Positions 1 through 9,312 of a DNA stretch of 64,000 nt are shown piece after piece (position 1 is the first letter of the stretch; every line of letters starts with the position of its first letter). The stretch is from Acidobacteriota bacterium. Lineage in GTDB: Bacteria; Acidobacteriota; Thermoanaerobaculia; UBA5066. Below the pieces are notes generated by a model, which did no database searches, was not told the origin of the DNA, and saw only the letters and a program-made list of their open reading frames with translations. The translations under genes and the position numbers were made by a program. The stretch spans positions 219,864 through 283,863 of the forward strand of contig JAKOVQ010000014.1 of the NCBI GenBank assembly GCA_029781975.1, in the 5' to 3' direction.

Positions 1-462
1 GCCCTCGAGCGGCTCCGGGAGCACGTCCTCGTCTGGAAGGTGACGGGAGGGCGGGTCGACAAGTGGGAGCACAACCTCGAGCTCCGCTGGTCGCTCACGC
101 CGCCGCAGAAGGCGCTGATGGCGCTCCTCCTCCTCCGGGGCCCCCAGACGCCGGGCGAGCTGAGGGGCCGCAGCGAGCGCCTCCACGACTTCGCCGGGCC
201 CCAGGACGTGGAGACGGCCCTCGGCGAGCTCGCCGCCGGGCCCGAGCCGCTCGTCGCCGAGCTGCCGCGCCGCCTCGGCCAGAAGGAGCGCCGGTTCGCG
301 CAGGTCGTGACGGGCCCGCCCGCCGAGCCTCCGGCGGGGGATGCGCCGGCCGCGCCCCACGCGGAAGGGCGCAGGAGCGACCGGATCGACCTCCTCGAGG
401 AGCGGGTCGGCCGCCTCGAGGCCGAGCTCGCCGACCTCCGGCGCCTCCTCGGCGGCAGATAG
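1..462 (+). CDS. YceH/DUF480 family protein, C-terminal part (gene begins before the window)
   Basis: The frame is open from the first base, so only the C-terminal ~153 residues are present. The segment around residues 20-85 carries the family pattern: K-W-E-H-N, then L-S/T-P-x-x-x-A-L-M-x-L-L-L-L-R-G-P-Q-T-P-G-E-L with R-S-E-R-L-H. This is the second winged helix of YceH (UPF0502/DUF480). The tail (last ~35 residues) is a charged leucine-heptad stretch, L-L-E-E-R-V-G-R-L-E-A-E-L, which is probably a coiled coil and is also common in the family. The function of the family is not established. DNA binding is inferred only from the winged-helix fold. Identification is firm; the missing N-terminus cannot be judged. 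Confidence 0.85.
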   Translation, partial: ALERLREHVLVWKVTGGRVDKWEHNLELRWSLTPPQKALMALLLLRGPQTPGELRGRSERLHDFAGPQDVETALGELAAGPEPLVAELPRRLGQKERRFAQVVTGPPAEPPAGDAPAAPHAEGRRSDRIDLLEERVGRLEAELADLRRLLGGR

Positions 463-487
463 CGGCGGGGGGGAGCGGCGGGGCGGC

Positions 488-1000
488 TCAGGCCGCCGAG
501 CGGTCCTCGAGGGCGAGGCGCGGGTCCGAGGCGAGGAGCGCGTCGAGGCCCGGCCAGGCGACGTCGGGCTGGCTCGAGAAGGCGTGGAGGTAGATCGCCG
601 CCGTCCGGGCGTCGAAGCCCCGGAGCAGGAGCTCGACGGCCCCCTTCAGGGCGTCCGCCGACGGCTCGGGGACGCTCCCCTCGGCCGTCAGGTTCGGCCC
701 GTCGTGAGGAAGCCCGAGGGCCTCGAGGAACGCCTCGACCAGCCGGGCGCTGCCGCGCGTCAGCCCGCCCGAGAGGACGTAGAGGGCGAGGTCGGCTCCC
801 CGCTTGTCGCGGAGGGTCTTCCTCACGAGCCCCTTGCGGACCTCCTCGGGAGCCCGCTCGAGCCGGGTGAGCGGAATCCGCTGGTAGGTCAGGATCCCCC
901 CGGCGATCTTCTCGGGGATCTCGTCGTCCTCGCAGGCGGCGAGGACGAAGGCGTCGATCTCGGTGCTGGAGAGGCGGCGGAAGATCTCGTAGGCCTTCAT
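488..1000 (-). CDS. Conserved hypothetical protein, 170 aa
   Basis: I do not recognise the family. The protein starts M-K-A-Y-E-I-F-R-R-L-S-S and is mostly acidic and helical, with no signal peptide or membrane segment. The ATG at 1000 was preferred over the open frame extending to 1168, because the extra 56 residues are low-complexity Pro/Gly/Arg sequence typical of readthrough in G+C-rich DNA. No good Shine-Dalgarno is seen before this ATG. A TATCCT box lies 12 nt upstream. The gene is convergent with the YceH-like gene (25 nt gap) and divergent from the helicase. It could be a small regulatory or adaptor protein, but nothing in the sequence decides this. Confidence 0.6.
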   Translation of the reverse strand: MKAYEIFRRLSSTEIDAFVLAACEDDEIPEKIAGGILTYQRIPLTRLERAPEEVRKGLVRKTLRDKRGADLALYVLSGGLTRGSARLVEAFLEALGLPHDGPNLTAEGSVPEPSADALKGAVELLLRGFDARTAAIYLHAFSSQPDVAWPGLDALLASDPRLALEDRSAA

Positions 1001-1103
1001 CGCGAGCTGATGAGGATAGCGCGGATGCGGGCGCGGCGTGGCGGGGGTCCGGCGCCCCGGGGCCCCCTCGGGGCACCACCCTCCCCAAGAAGCCCCGAAC
1101 TGA

Positions 1104-4100
1104 GTGAGAATGGCAGCCTTGGTCGTCCTGCACGGTGGCCCCCTGCCCCCTTCCGGTCCAGTCCCCACCCCGGGGTTCTTCCTCTGGGGGGAAGGACCAT
1201 TCCGCGATCGCGGGGAGACGTCCGTCCATCCCCGCCTCCTCGAGGGGAGCGCTCTCCTGGGCGCGCTCCGGTCCGCCGGCTTCCCCCTGACGCTCGGCGT
1301 CGGGCTCGTCCGGGAGACCCCCCTCCACCTGACGGTCCCCGCCCTGCAGGACCGACCGGTCCCGTCGGCCGCCTCGCTGCGCGAGGACCTCGACTACTCC
1401 GGGGGCGAGGTCTCGCTCAGGACCTACCTCCTCGACGCCCTCGTGGTCCCCCCCGGGCGCGCCTTCGACCTCCTCATCCACCTCTCCGAGGCGGGCGAGC
1501 TCGACCGCGCGGGGACCGCCCTCGGCGACGACCTCGAGTACTGGACCGCGGTGGCCGGATGGGCCTTCGACCTCCTCCGGCGCCGCCGCGTGGTCCCGAC
1601 CGTCGAGGGCGGGATCCCCCGCTGGCGGCCGGTCCTGACGGACCCGCACGAGAAGGACCGCTTCGAGCTCTTCAGCCGCGCGATGCCCGCCGTGAGCAGG
1701 ACGTCGGCCTGGCCCGGGACCCGCCGCGAGGGGCTCTACCCGTCCGCCTCGGCCCTCCTCCGGACCTTCCTCGACGACGTCGTCGACGCCGCGGCCCGCG
1801 AGCTCCTCCGGGAGGTGATGCCGCCCGAGAGGCGCCGCGCAGGGAGCGGGGCGGAGGCGCAGCTCCTCGCCCTCCTCTCGTCGCGGGTGGAGGCGGCCGA
1901 GGAGGAGGCCGTCAAGGGCCCCCCGCTGCCGCCGGAGCTCGTCGACAAGATCGCCTCGTGGACCGTTCCCCTCCTCGAGCCCCTCCCGGAGGGGGACCTC
2001 CGCCTCGGCCTCCGCCTCCTCCCTCCCGACCCCATGACGGACGAGCCGGACGCCTGGAAGGTCGCCTACCACCTCGAGGCGGTCGACGACCCCAGCCTGA
2101 AGCTCTTCGCCGAGGAGATCTGGAGCGACAGCTCGACGAGCCTCGGACGCCTCGGCCGCCGGTTCCTCAACCCGCAGGAGACGCTCCTGGCGCGGCTCGG
2201 CGGCGTCGCCCACCTCTGCGAGCCCGTCCGCCGCAGCCTCGAGGCGCGCCACCCCATCGGGGCCTCGCTCACCGTGGAGGAGGCCCACCGGTTCATCGTC
2301 TTCGAGGCCCCCCTCCTGACCGAGGCCGGGGTCCAGCTCCTCCTCCCGGCGGAGGGGCGCCTGGCGCGCGCCTCCGTCCGCCTCTCCGCGACCGAGAGCC
2401 GCTGGAAGAGCGGCGTCGCCGTGACCCGCTTCGGGCTCTCCACCCTCGTCGACTTCGACTGGAAGATCGCCGTCGGGGACTCGGTCCTCACGCCGGAGGA
2501 GTTCGAGGACCTGGCGACCCGCAAGGTCCCCCTCGTCAAGATCCGCGGGGAGTGGGTCCTCCTCGACCCGCACCAGGTCGCCAAGACGCTCCAGCTCTTC
2601 GACCGGCGCCCCGGCAGCCGGACGACGCTGGGCGACTTCCTCCGCCTGGCGTCGGGGCTCGCCGGGGAGGAGGACGGGGAGCTGCCGATCGAGTCGGTCA
2701 CGGCGGACGGCTGGCTCGGCGACCTGATCGCCGCCGACGTCGACCGGGCGAGCCTCGACGACTTCGTCGTCCCCGCGTCCCTCACCGGCAACCTCCGGCC
2801 CTATCAGGTGCGGGGCGTGGCGTGGCTGAGGTTCCACACCTCCCGCGGGATCGGCTGCTGCCTCGCCGACGACATGGGGCTCGGCAAGACGGTGCAGTTC
2901 CTCGCCACCCTCCTCTCCGCGCGCGAGGCGGGCGAGGCCATCCGCCCGTCGCTCCTCGTCTGCCCCACCTCGGTCGTGGAGAACTGGGTGCAGGAGGCGG
3001 CCCGCTTCGCGCCCTCGCTGAGCGTCGCGATCCACCACGGCCCCGACCGCGCCGCGGGCGAGGCCTTCGCCCGCCTCGTGGAGGAGACCGACCTCCTCGT
3101 CACGACCTACTCGCTCGTCCACCGCGACCGGGTCCTCTTCTCCGAGATCGGGTGGGAGTACCTCGCCCTCGACGAGGCGCAGAACATCAAGAACCCCGGG
3201 ACCGCCCAGGCCCGGGCGGTCCGCGGGCTGAAGGCGGCGCGCCGCGCGGCGCTGACGGGGACGCCGCTCGAGAACCGGCTCTCCGAGCTGAAGGCGATCC
3301 TCGACTTCCTCAACCCCGGCCTCCTCGGGTCGGACGAGTCGTTCCGGCGCGCCTTCTCGGTCCCGATCGAGCGGCACCGCGACCCCGCGACGACCGAGCG
3401 GCTCCGCCGCCTCACGGGCCCGTTCCTCCTCCGCCGGACGAAGACCGACCCGGCGATCGCCCCCGACCTCCCGGAGAAGATCGAGACGAAGGAGTGGGTC
3501 GGCCTCACGCGCGAGCAGGCGACCCTCTACCGGGCGACGACGAAGGCCCTCCTCGAGGGGATCGGGAAGGCGCGCGGGCAGAGCCGGCGCGCCAAGGTGC
3601 TCCTGCTCCTCCTCCGCCTCAAGCAGATCTGCAACCACCCGACCCTCTTCCTCGGGGACGGCAGCCGCCTGGACGGCCGCTCCGGGAAGCTGGGACGCCT
3701 CCTCGAGATGCTCGAGGAGACCGAGGCCGAGGACCGCCCGTCGCTGATCTTCACGCAGTTCGCCGAGATGGGGCACCTCCTCGTGAGGGCCCTGAAGGAC
3801 CACTTCGACAAGGAGGTCCTCTTCCTCCACGGCGGCGTCCCGCGCCCCTCGCGCGTCGAGATGATCCGCCGCTTCCAGGAGGACGACGAGCCGCCGCCGT
3901 TCTTCGTCCTCTCGCTCAAGGCGGGGGGGAGCGGGCTCAACCTCACGCGCGCCTCGCACGTCTTTCACTTCGACCGCTGGTGGAACCCGGCGGTCGAGGA
4001 CCAGGCCACGGACCGGGCGTTCCGGATCGGGCAGACGCAGCACGTCCAGGTCCACAAGTTCGTCTGCCGCGGGACCCTCGAGGAGCGGATCGACGGGATG

Positions 4101-4235
4101 ATCGACGAGAAGAAGGACCTCGCCCGCAACGTCGTCGGCGCGGGCGAAGGGTGGATCACGGAGCTCTCGAACGACGAGCTGGCGAGCCTCGTCGCCCTCG
4201 GCCGCGACGCCGTCGAGCCCGAGGACGGGCACTGA
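1104..4235 (+). CDS. SNF2-family DEAD/DEAH-box helicase/translocase
   Basis: This is a 1043-aa Swi2/Snf2 ATPase. Residues ~1-520 form the SNF2-associated N-terminal region found in bacterial SWIM-linked helicases. The ATPase core begins near residue 565 (L-R-P-Y-Q-V-R-G-V-A-W-L, Q-motif-like). Walker A is D-D-M-G-L-G-K-T at 589-596, the Walker B box is D-E-A-Q at 690-693, followed by T-G-T-P-L-E-N-R. The C-terminal helicase lobe has F-L-H-G-G, S-L-K-A-G-G-S-G-L-N-L and the R-A-F-R-I-G-Q motif VI. All catalytic motifs are intact, so it should be an active dsDNA translocase. The start is GTG 1104, or ATG 1110 two codons later. Its stop overlaps the ribosome binding site of the SWIM gene, so the two are co-translated. 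Confidence 0.93.
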   Translation: MRMAALVVLHGGPLPPSGPVPTPGFFLWGEGPFRDRGETSVHPRLLEGSALLGALRSAGFPLTLGVGLVRETPLHLTVPALQDRPVPSAASLREDLDYSGGEVSLRTYLLDALVVPPGRAFDLLIHLSEAGELDRAGTALGDDLEYWTAVAGWAFDLLRRRRVVPTVEGGIPRWRPVLTDPHEKDRFELFSRAMPAVSRTSAWPGTRREGLYPSASALLRTFLDDVVDAAARELLREVMPPERRRAGSGAEAQLLALLSSRVEAAEEEAVKGPPLPPELVDKIASWTVPLLEPLPEGDLRLGLRLLPPDPMTDEPDAWKVAYHLEAVDDPSLKLFAEEIWSDSSTSLGRLGRRFLNPQETLLARLGGVAHLCEPVRRSLEARHPIGASLTVEEAHRFIVFEAPLLTEAGVQLLLPAEGRLARASVRLSATESRWKSGVAVTRFGLSTLVDFDWKIAVGDSVLTPEEFEDLATRKVPLVKIRGEWVLLDPHQVAKTLQLFDRRPGSRTTLGDFLRLASGLAGEEDGELPIESVTADGWLGDLIAADVDRASLDDFVVPASLTGNLRPYQVRGVAWLRFHTSRGIGCCLADDMGLGKTVQFLATLLSAREAGEAIRPSLLVCPTSVVENWVQEAARFAPSLSVAIHHGPDRAAGEAFARLVEETDLLVTTYSLVHRDRVLFSEIGWEYLALDEAQNIKNPGTAQARAVRGLKAARRAALTGTPLENRLSELKAILDFLNPGLLGSDESFRRAFSVPIERHRDPATTERLRRLTGPFLLRRTKTDPAIAPDLPEKIETKEWVGLTREQATLYRATTKALLEGIGKARGQSRRAKVLLLLLRLKQICNHPTLFLGDGSRLDGRSGKLGRLLEMLEETEAEDRPSLIFTQFAEMGHLLVRALKDHFDKEVLFLHGGVPRPSRVEMIRRFQEDDEPPPFFVLSLKAGGSGLNLTRASHVFHFDRWWNPAVEDQATDRAFRIGQTQHVQVHKFVCRGTLEERIDGMIDEKKDLARNVVGAGEGWITELSNDELASLVALGRDAVEPEDGH

Positions 4236-4243
4236 GGACGATC

Positions 4244-5077
4244 GTGCCGCGCAAGCGCAAGACCACGTCCCCGTCCGCCCCCCTCGCGGTGGCGTGGTGG
4301 GGAACCCGGTGGCTCCAGCTCCTCTCCTCCTTCGGCTTCAAGCAGCGCCTCGACAAGGGGCGGGAGCTGGCCCAGGCCGGCGGCGTCGGCCCGCTCGTCC
4401 TGGGCGCGGGCGCCGTGGACTCCGAGGTCCGCGACGCCACGGGGACCCCCTACGCGGTCGCGATCCGGGTGGAGCCCCTCCCCGAGAAGGTCTTCGACCT
4501 CGCCGTCCGGGTCCTGGCGGGGCGCGCCAGCTTCACGGCGTCCCTCCTCTCCGGCCGGCTCCCCGAGGAGATCGACATCGTGTTCGCGGCGGCCGGCGGG
4601 GACCTCCTCCCCGACGAGGCCGGCGCGCTCGGGCACCGCTGCTCCTGCCGCGAGGAGCCCGCGCCGTGCCGCCACGCCGCCGCGGTCCACTGGGCCCTCG
4701 CCGACCGGCTCGACCGCGACCCGTTCCTCGTCTTCCTCCTCCGCGGGAAGACGCGCGAGGAGCTCCTCGCGCGGATCCGGAAGGCGCGCTCGCTCCGCCC
4801 CGCCGGGGCGACCGTCCCGCGCGCGGAGGAGGCGAAGGTCCCGATGGAGCCCCTCCCGGACGTCCGCCCCGACTCGTTCTTCCGCTCCGTCGAGCCGCTC
4901 GCCCTCCTCAGGACGCACCTCGGCGCGCCCGAGCACCCCGACGCGATCGTCGCCCGCCTCGGCCCGCCGCCGCTCTCCGACCCCGAGGCGGCGCGCCTCC
5001 TCGTCGACTTCCACCGGGCCATCGGCCACGGCGCCACCGAGCGGCTCTCCGAGTGGGAGTGGAAGAGGATCCGGTAG
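4244..5077 (+). CDS. SWIM zinc-finger protein, helicase partner
   Basis: A 277-aa protein with a SWIM-type zinc-binding motif C-x-C-x(n)-C-x-H at about residues 132-146 (C-S-C, then C-R-H). The N-terminus is basic and W-rich (W-W-G-T-R-W-L). This fits the family in which a SWIM protein is encoded directly after an SNF2 helicase. SWIM domains are thought to bind DNA or partner proteins. The GTG start is supported by GAGGA at 4234-4238, which overlaps the helicase TGA. The frame is open far upstream, but that part lies over the helicase gene and is a shadow. A joint role in chromosome or DNA-damage processing is inference. Confidence 0.85.
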   Translation: MPRKRKTTSPSAPLAVAWWGTRWLQLLSSFGFKQRLDKGRELAQAGGVGPLVLGAGAVDSEVRDATGTPYAVAIRVEPLPEKVFDLAVRVLAGRASFTASLLSGRLPEEIDIVFAAAGGDLLPDEAGALGHRCSCREEPAPCRHAAAVHWALADRLDRDPFLVFLLRGKTREELLARIRKARSLRPAGATVPRAEEAKVPMEPLPDVRPDSFFRSVEPLALLRTHLGAPEHPDAIVARLGPPPLSDPEAARLLVDFHRAIGHGATERLSEWEWKRIR

Positions 5078-5154
5078 TCCGCACCCGCTCCCGGGAGTTC
5101 CTCGATCCCCCCGGACCCCCCGGCCGGGGCTGAGCGCGCCGCGCGCCCGGGGGC

Positions 5155-8100
5155 TCAGGCCGCAGCTTCCGGCGGGCGGCGCCAGCCGGGCGAGACGAGG
5201 ACGAGGGCGCCGATCGCAAGGAGAGCGGCCCCGTTGGCGACCCACGGACCGACCCCGCTGACGACCAGCTCGACCCCTCCGCGCAGGACGACCGTCCCGA
5301 CGGCGGCGAAGAGGTAGGCGCGCGGGTCGTCGCCGAGGAAGGCGACGACGGCCCAGGCGAGCGCGGCGGCGGGGAGGACCCCCGCCACGACCGGGACCAG
5401 GAGGTCCCCCGCGGTCCTCGCGTCGAGGGGAGCCCAGACCCCGGCGGCCATGAGGACCGCCGCCGCGCGCATCCACCGCGGGACGGGGGCCGACTTCACG
5501 AGCCGCGCCGCGGCCGCCGCCAGGAGGGCCAGGACGAGGACGAACCGGGTCGCGTCCGCGAGGACCGGGAGGACCGGGACGAGCGCGTCGACCGCGGGCG
5601 GGAAGCGGAAGCCGCCGAGGCCCAGCTCGGACGGGAAGGCGGCGGCGAGGTTCCCCCGGAGGGCCCGCGCGGCGAGCGTCAGGAGGACGGCCGCGGCCGC
5701 CCTGCGCAGGGCCTGGGAGGCCCCCGCGCGCGCCGCGACCCCCGAGAGGATCCCCGGCCTCGCCGACTCGGCGAGCGTCCCGGCGGCCAGGGCGAGGGCG
5801 AACGCCAGGAAGAGCCCGACGAGGACCCCGATGGCCGCGATGACCGCGTAGGCCGACAGCGGGAACTCGGGCGAGTAGGTCATCAGGAGCTGCGGCGCGG
5901 TCGCGAGCCTCCCGAGGAGGGCGGGGATCGACAGGAGGGCGGCCGCGATCAGGACGCGGCGCCACGGGATGCCGCCGGCGCGGACGGCGAGGACCAGCTC
6001 CACCAGGACGAGCCCGATGACGCAGCCCAGCCCCAGGACCTTCCACCCGACCGCGACGTACGTCCACGCCGTGCTCTTCTCCCCGGCGCGGACCCACTCC
6101 TCCGGCAGCTTCAGCCCCGTCGCGAGGAGGGCGGGCCGGTCCCCGGCGACGGAGACCGCCACCCACCGGCGCGCCTCGCCGCTCGCCTCGCCCCGCGACT
6201 CGAAGACGACGTCGTGGTCCCTCCGCCCCTTCCGGTCCTCGGCGCGCGTCGAGACGACCTTGTACGCGGCCGGGTCGAGCCCGAAGGCGGCCAGCTCCCG
6301 GCGCGCCACCTCGAGGGCGGCCTCGGGCGAGAGCGAGGCGCCCGGCTCGTCGTCGGGGAGGCGCCGGCTGAAGCCGGTCACCGCCCCGCTCCGCGCGTCG
6401 ACCACGACCCACCACGCGTGCCGGTCCCGCTCGCGGACGTAGCGCACCTGCCAGACCGGGCCCGGGAGGACGTTCGCGCCCCACCGCTCGAGCTCGGCGA
6501 GCCCTCCGTGGGCCACCAGCCACCGCTCGGCGTTCCGCGACCAGTCGTACGGGAGGAGGCCCGGCCCGGCGTCCGAGGCGCTCTCGAGGGCCGGCAGCGC
6601 CGAGCCGCTCTCGGCCGCCGCGAGGTAGCGCGCGGGGTCGTCGCCGGAGCGGCGGAGGAAGGCGTCGGCCGCCTCCCGCGCGGCGCCCGCCGGGACGCGG
6701 AGCGTCTCGCCAGGCCCGAACGAGGCCCGCGGCAGGACCGCCCGGGAGAGGGCGAGGACGGCGAGCGACAGGCCGATGGCGGCGAGGAGGCGCGGGAGCG
6801 CCACCGGCCGGACCGGCAGCGGCGCCGGCGGCGCGGCGGCCGCCTCTCGGGGCGGCGCCGGCGCCGAGCCGACCGCCTGGTTCTCGAGCGGGCCGTCGGC
6901 CGCGAAGCCGCCCCGGCGGATCGCGAGCGCGACGGAGACGACGAGCGGAAGAAGGAGCGCGCCGGCCGCGAGGGCGCCGCTGACGACGAAGTAGGGGCTC
7001 GACGACCGGACGAGGATGAGCGACGTGTAGAGCGCGTCGACCGTGAAGTGCCAGACGAGGAGCGGGAAGACGTCGAACCGGAGCATGAGCGCCCCGATGA
7101 CGACGCCGGCCGTCCCCACCTCCACGCCGCGGATCCAGAACGGCTGGTTCGGGTAGGCGCTGTGCGCGAACCCCCAGATGAGGGCGGGGACGAGGACCGC
7201 CACCCAGCGGGGCGCGAAGCGCGAGACGAAGGGGATGGAGAACATCCGCGAGGAGAACTCCTCGGTCGTCGCGGGGAGGAACCCCATCAGGAGGACGGCG
7301 AGCCAGGGGAAGCGGGTCCCGAGGAGGTTCGAGTAGGGGACGTCCGCGGGCGCCCACGCGCCCAGCCGGTCGGCGGCGACGTAGAAGACGACCTGGTAGG
7401 CGAAGAAGCAGGCCGTCAGCGCGTAGCCGAGGGCGAGGCCGCGGAGGAACCGCTTCGAGCCCACGCCCCGGAGCGAGAAGATCCGCCCGAGCGCCGGCTT
7501 GTCGGGGTACGCCTCCCGGTAGAGCGGCTCGCCGCCCGCCACCAGGAGGAAGACGATCACCCCCAGGAGGATCGCCCCCCCGACGCTCGAGAGGAGCGCC
7601 TGGGCGAGGAACCCGCCCCAGCTCTCCGCGGTCTGGTAGTCGAAGAGCGCGATCGGCAGCTCGTTCAGCGAGGAGGCGAGCTGCAGGACGACCCCGACCC
7701 CGCCGAACGCCAGCGCCCAGCGCCACTTCACGTCGCGGCGGCGGATCCGGACGAGGAAGGTGACGAGGAGCGCCACCGCCGTCAGGAAGAGGCCGAAGGT
7801 GGCGACGGCCCCCGCCGCCTGGTTGCGCGACCGGAGCGCCTGGTACCCCTCGCGCCACGCCTCGGGGACCTCCAGCCAGGTCGACGACCGGCCGACCCGG
7901 TCCCCCTGGACCTCGACGAGGTAACGGACCGCGGCGTCGCCGAACCGGATCGTCCGCGACTCCCAGACGTACCTCCGGTCGACGCGCGCCGGCCGGCGCT
8001 CGACCGTCGCCTCGACGGCCTTCAGCGAGGACGGGTCGAGGCCCCGCATCCTCCGGAGCGTCTGCTCGGCCAGCTTCCGCGCCGCCTCGTCGCCCGGGTC

Positions 8101-8541
8101 GGGCGCCGCGGCCCGCTCCGGGAGGATCCGCCGGTAGGCGTCGAGCCGGCCCGAGGGCGAGACGAACGCGCGGAACTCGGCCTTGTCGAGGGGCCTCACC
8201 CAGCGGATCGACCAGCGCCAGATCGGGACCTCCGTCCCCATGAGCGGGCTCGCCTTGGCGAGGCCGAGCGTCCGCTCGAGGAAGACCTTGGCGGTGTCGT
8301 CGTGGTCGAAGACCACGAGGGGGCGGAACCCCGAGAGGTCGAACCCGCGCGCCTCGAGCTCGCGCTGCGCGATCGCGCGGGCCTCCTGCCGAGTGACCCG
8401 GAAGTCGATCGAGGCCTCGGGGAACGCCCGCGAGAAGCCGGCGAGCCCGATCGCGCCTCCCACGAGGACGAGGACGACGCAGGCCCCGAGGAAGCGGAGG
8501 TCGGTCCGGTCGAGCCGGACCGGCTGGGGCTCGGAGGTCAC
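5155..8541 (-). CDS. Large CPBP-family membrane metalloprotease with PepSY-like ectodomains
   Basis: This 1128-aa polytopic protein has the CPBP (CAAX protease/bacteriocin-processing) signature: T-T-E-E-F-S-S-R near residue 425, G-F-A-H-S near 458 and W-H-F-T-V-D-A near 498. These supply the paired glutamates and histidines of the active site. One TM helix at residues 17-38 precedes a ~200-residue soluble segment, and a second soluble segment lies at ~640-830. Both contain A-x-x-I/V-A-R-R/Q-E-L-x-x-x-G-x-D patterns resembling PepSY repeats. Several more TM helices end the protein. Ordinary CPBP proteins are 200-300 aa, so this is a large multidomain member. The start is GTG 8541, with TAGAAT 9 nt upstream. 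The substrate is unknown. PepSY domains often regulate proteases, so self-regulation is possible (inference). Confidence 0.82.
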   Translation of the reverse strand: MTSEPQPVRLDRTDLRFLGACVVLVLVGGAIGLAGFSRAFPEASIDFRVTRQEARAIAQRELEARGFDLSGFRPLVVFDHDDTAKVFLERTLGLAKASPLMGTEVPIWRWSIRWVRPLDKAEFRAFVSPSGRLDAYRRILPERAAAPDPGDEAARKLAEQTLRRMRGLDPSSLKAVEATVERRPARVDRRYVWESRTIRFGDAAVRYLVEVQGDRVGRSSTWLEVPEAWREGYQALRSRNQAAGAVATFGLFLTAVALLVTFLVRIRRRDVKWRWALAFGGVGVVLQLASSLNELPIALFDYQTAESWGGFLAQALLSSVGGAILLGVIVFLLVAGGEPLYREAYPDKPALGRIFSLRGVGSKRFLRGLALGYALTACFFAYQVVFYVAADRLGAWAPADVPYSNLLGTRFPWLAVLLMGFLPATTEEFSSRMFSIPFVSRFAPRWVAVLVPALIWGFAHSAYPNQPFWIRGVEVGTAGVVIGALMLRFDVFPLLVWHFTVDALYTSLILVRSSSPYFVVSGALAAGALLLPLVVSVALAIRRGGFAADGPLENQAVGSAPAPPREAAAAPPAPLPVRPVALPRLLAAIGLSLAVLALSRAVLPRASFGPGETLRVPAGAAREAADAFLRRSGDDPARYLAAAESGSALPALESASDAGPGLLPYDWSRNAERWLVAHGGLAELERWGANVLPGPVWQVRYVRERDRHAWWVVVDARSGAVTGFSRRLPDDEPGASLSPEAALEVARRELAAFGLDPAAYKVVSTRAEDRKGRRDHDVVFESRGEASGEARRWVAVSVAGDRPALLATGLKLPEEWVRAGEKSTAWTYVAVGWKVLGLGCVIGLVLVELVLAVRAGGIPWRRVLIAAALLSIPALLGRLATAPQLLMTYSPEFPLSAYAVIAAIGVLVGLFLAFALALAAGTLAESARPGILSGVAARAGASQALRRAAAAVLLTLAARALRGNLAAAFPSELGLGGFRFPPAVDALVPVLPVLADATRFVLVLALLAAAAARLVKSAPVPRWMRAAAVLMAAGVWAPLDARTAGDLLVPVVAGVLPAAALAWAVVAFLGDDPRAYLFAAVGTVVLRGGVELVVSGVGPWVANGAALLAIGALVLVSPGWRRPPEAAA

Positions 8542-8580
8542 GCGCCGTGGATTCTACGGGTCGGGGCCCGCGGAGGCGGG

Positions 8581-9195
8581 CTATCTCGACGGGGACTGCG
8601 AGGCGGCCTGCGCCGGGGACGGAGCCGGGGGCTGGTACTCCGGCGCGAGGTTGCGGATCGGGGGCACGGTCCGGAGGTACGCGAAGACGGCGCGGAGGTC
8701 GTCCTCGGTGGCCTGCGCGGTCGACGGCCAGGGCATCGGCGGCAGGATCGGCCGCCCCACGCCGAGGTGCTTGCCGGACTTCAGCGCCTTGACGAAGTTC
8801 TCCTCGGTCCAGCCGCCGAGCCCGGTCTCCCTGTCGGAGGTGAGGTTGATCGCGTAAGTGGTCCCCCACGGACCGTGGAAGGCCGTGTTCGTCGCCGCGC
8901 CGGACCACGCCCAGCCGGCCCCTCCCTTCGGCGGGGCGCCCAGCTTCATCCCCTGCGGGTGACCCGACAGGAAGCGGCTCCGGTCGGGCTCCGGGCCGTT
9001 CGGGCCCATCTTCATCGGGGTGTGGCAGTCGCTGCAGCCCATGATCCCGACGAGGTACCGCCCGCGGGCCACCTCTCCGCCGCCCGACGAGGCGGCCAGG
9101 ACGGGGGGAGCGGCGACGAGGGGTGCGCCGAGTGCCGAGGCGAGGGTGATCGAGGCCAGGGTCGTCAGCACGGCTCTTCCGGGAACGCTCTTCAC
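8581..9195 (-). CDS. Secreted c-type cytochrome, mono-haem
   Basis: A 204-aa exported protein with a signal peptide (residues ~1-34, ending A-L-A-A-S-S). It has a single C-S-D-C-H haem-attachment motif near residue 54, placed after G-R-Y-L-V-G-I-M-G as in gluconate/aldehyde-dehydrogenase-type cytochromes. An M-P-W-P motif around residue 152 could supply the distal methionine. Start GTG 9195 follows a strong AGGAGG with a 5-nt gap. It probably acts as a periplasmic electron carrier. No dehydrogenase is adjacent, so the electron donor is unknown. The cytochrome c maturation fusion at 53.5 kb shows the cell can attach haem. Confidence 0.88.
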   Translation of the reverse strand: MKSVPGRAVLTTLASITLASALGAPLVAAPPVLAASSGGGEVARGRYLVGIMGCSDCHTPMKMGPNGPEPDRSRFLSGHPQGMKLGAPPKGGAGWAWSGAATNTAFHGPWGTTYAINLTSDRETGLGGWTEENFVKALKSGKHLGVGRPILPPMPWPSTAQATEDDLRAVFAYLRTVPPIRNLAPEYQPPAPSPAQAASQSPSR

Positions 9196-9312
9196 GAAGA
9201 CCTCCTGCCGGTTCTCTCTCGGGGGACCCGCCCTGTTACGGATGGGATGGGCGGGAGTTTCGCGGGGTCCGCGCGGGGCGCAAACCCGCCGTGAAGCGGG
9301 CCGCGGGACGGC

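Noticed and set aside
341..5077. A single 1578-aa plus-strand open frame
   Set aside because: Over most of its length it is Arg/Pro/Gly-rich shadow of the SNF2 helicase gene; only the part from 4244 is a real gene (SWIM protein).
3965..8908. A 1647-aa minus-strand open frame
   Set aside because: Low-complexity Arg/Pro/Gly translation lying over the helicase, SWIM and CPBP genes; typical of very G+C-rich DNA.
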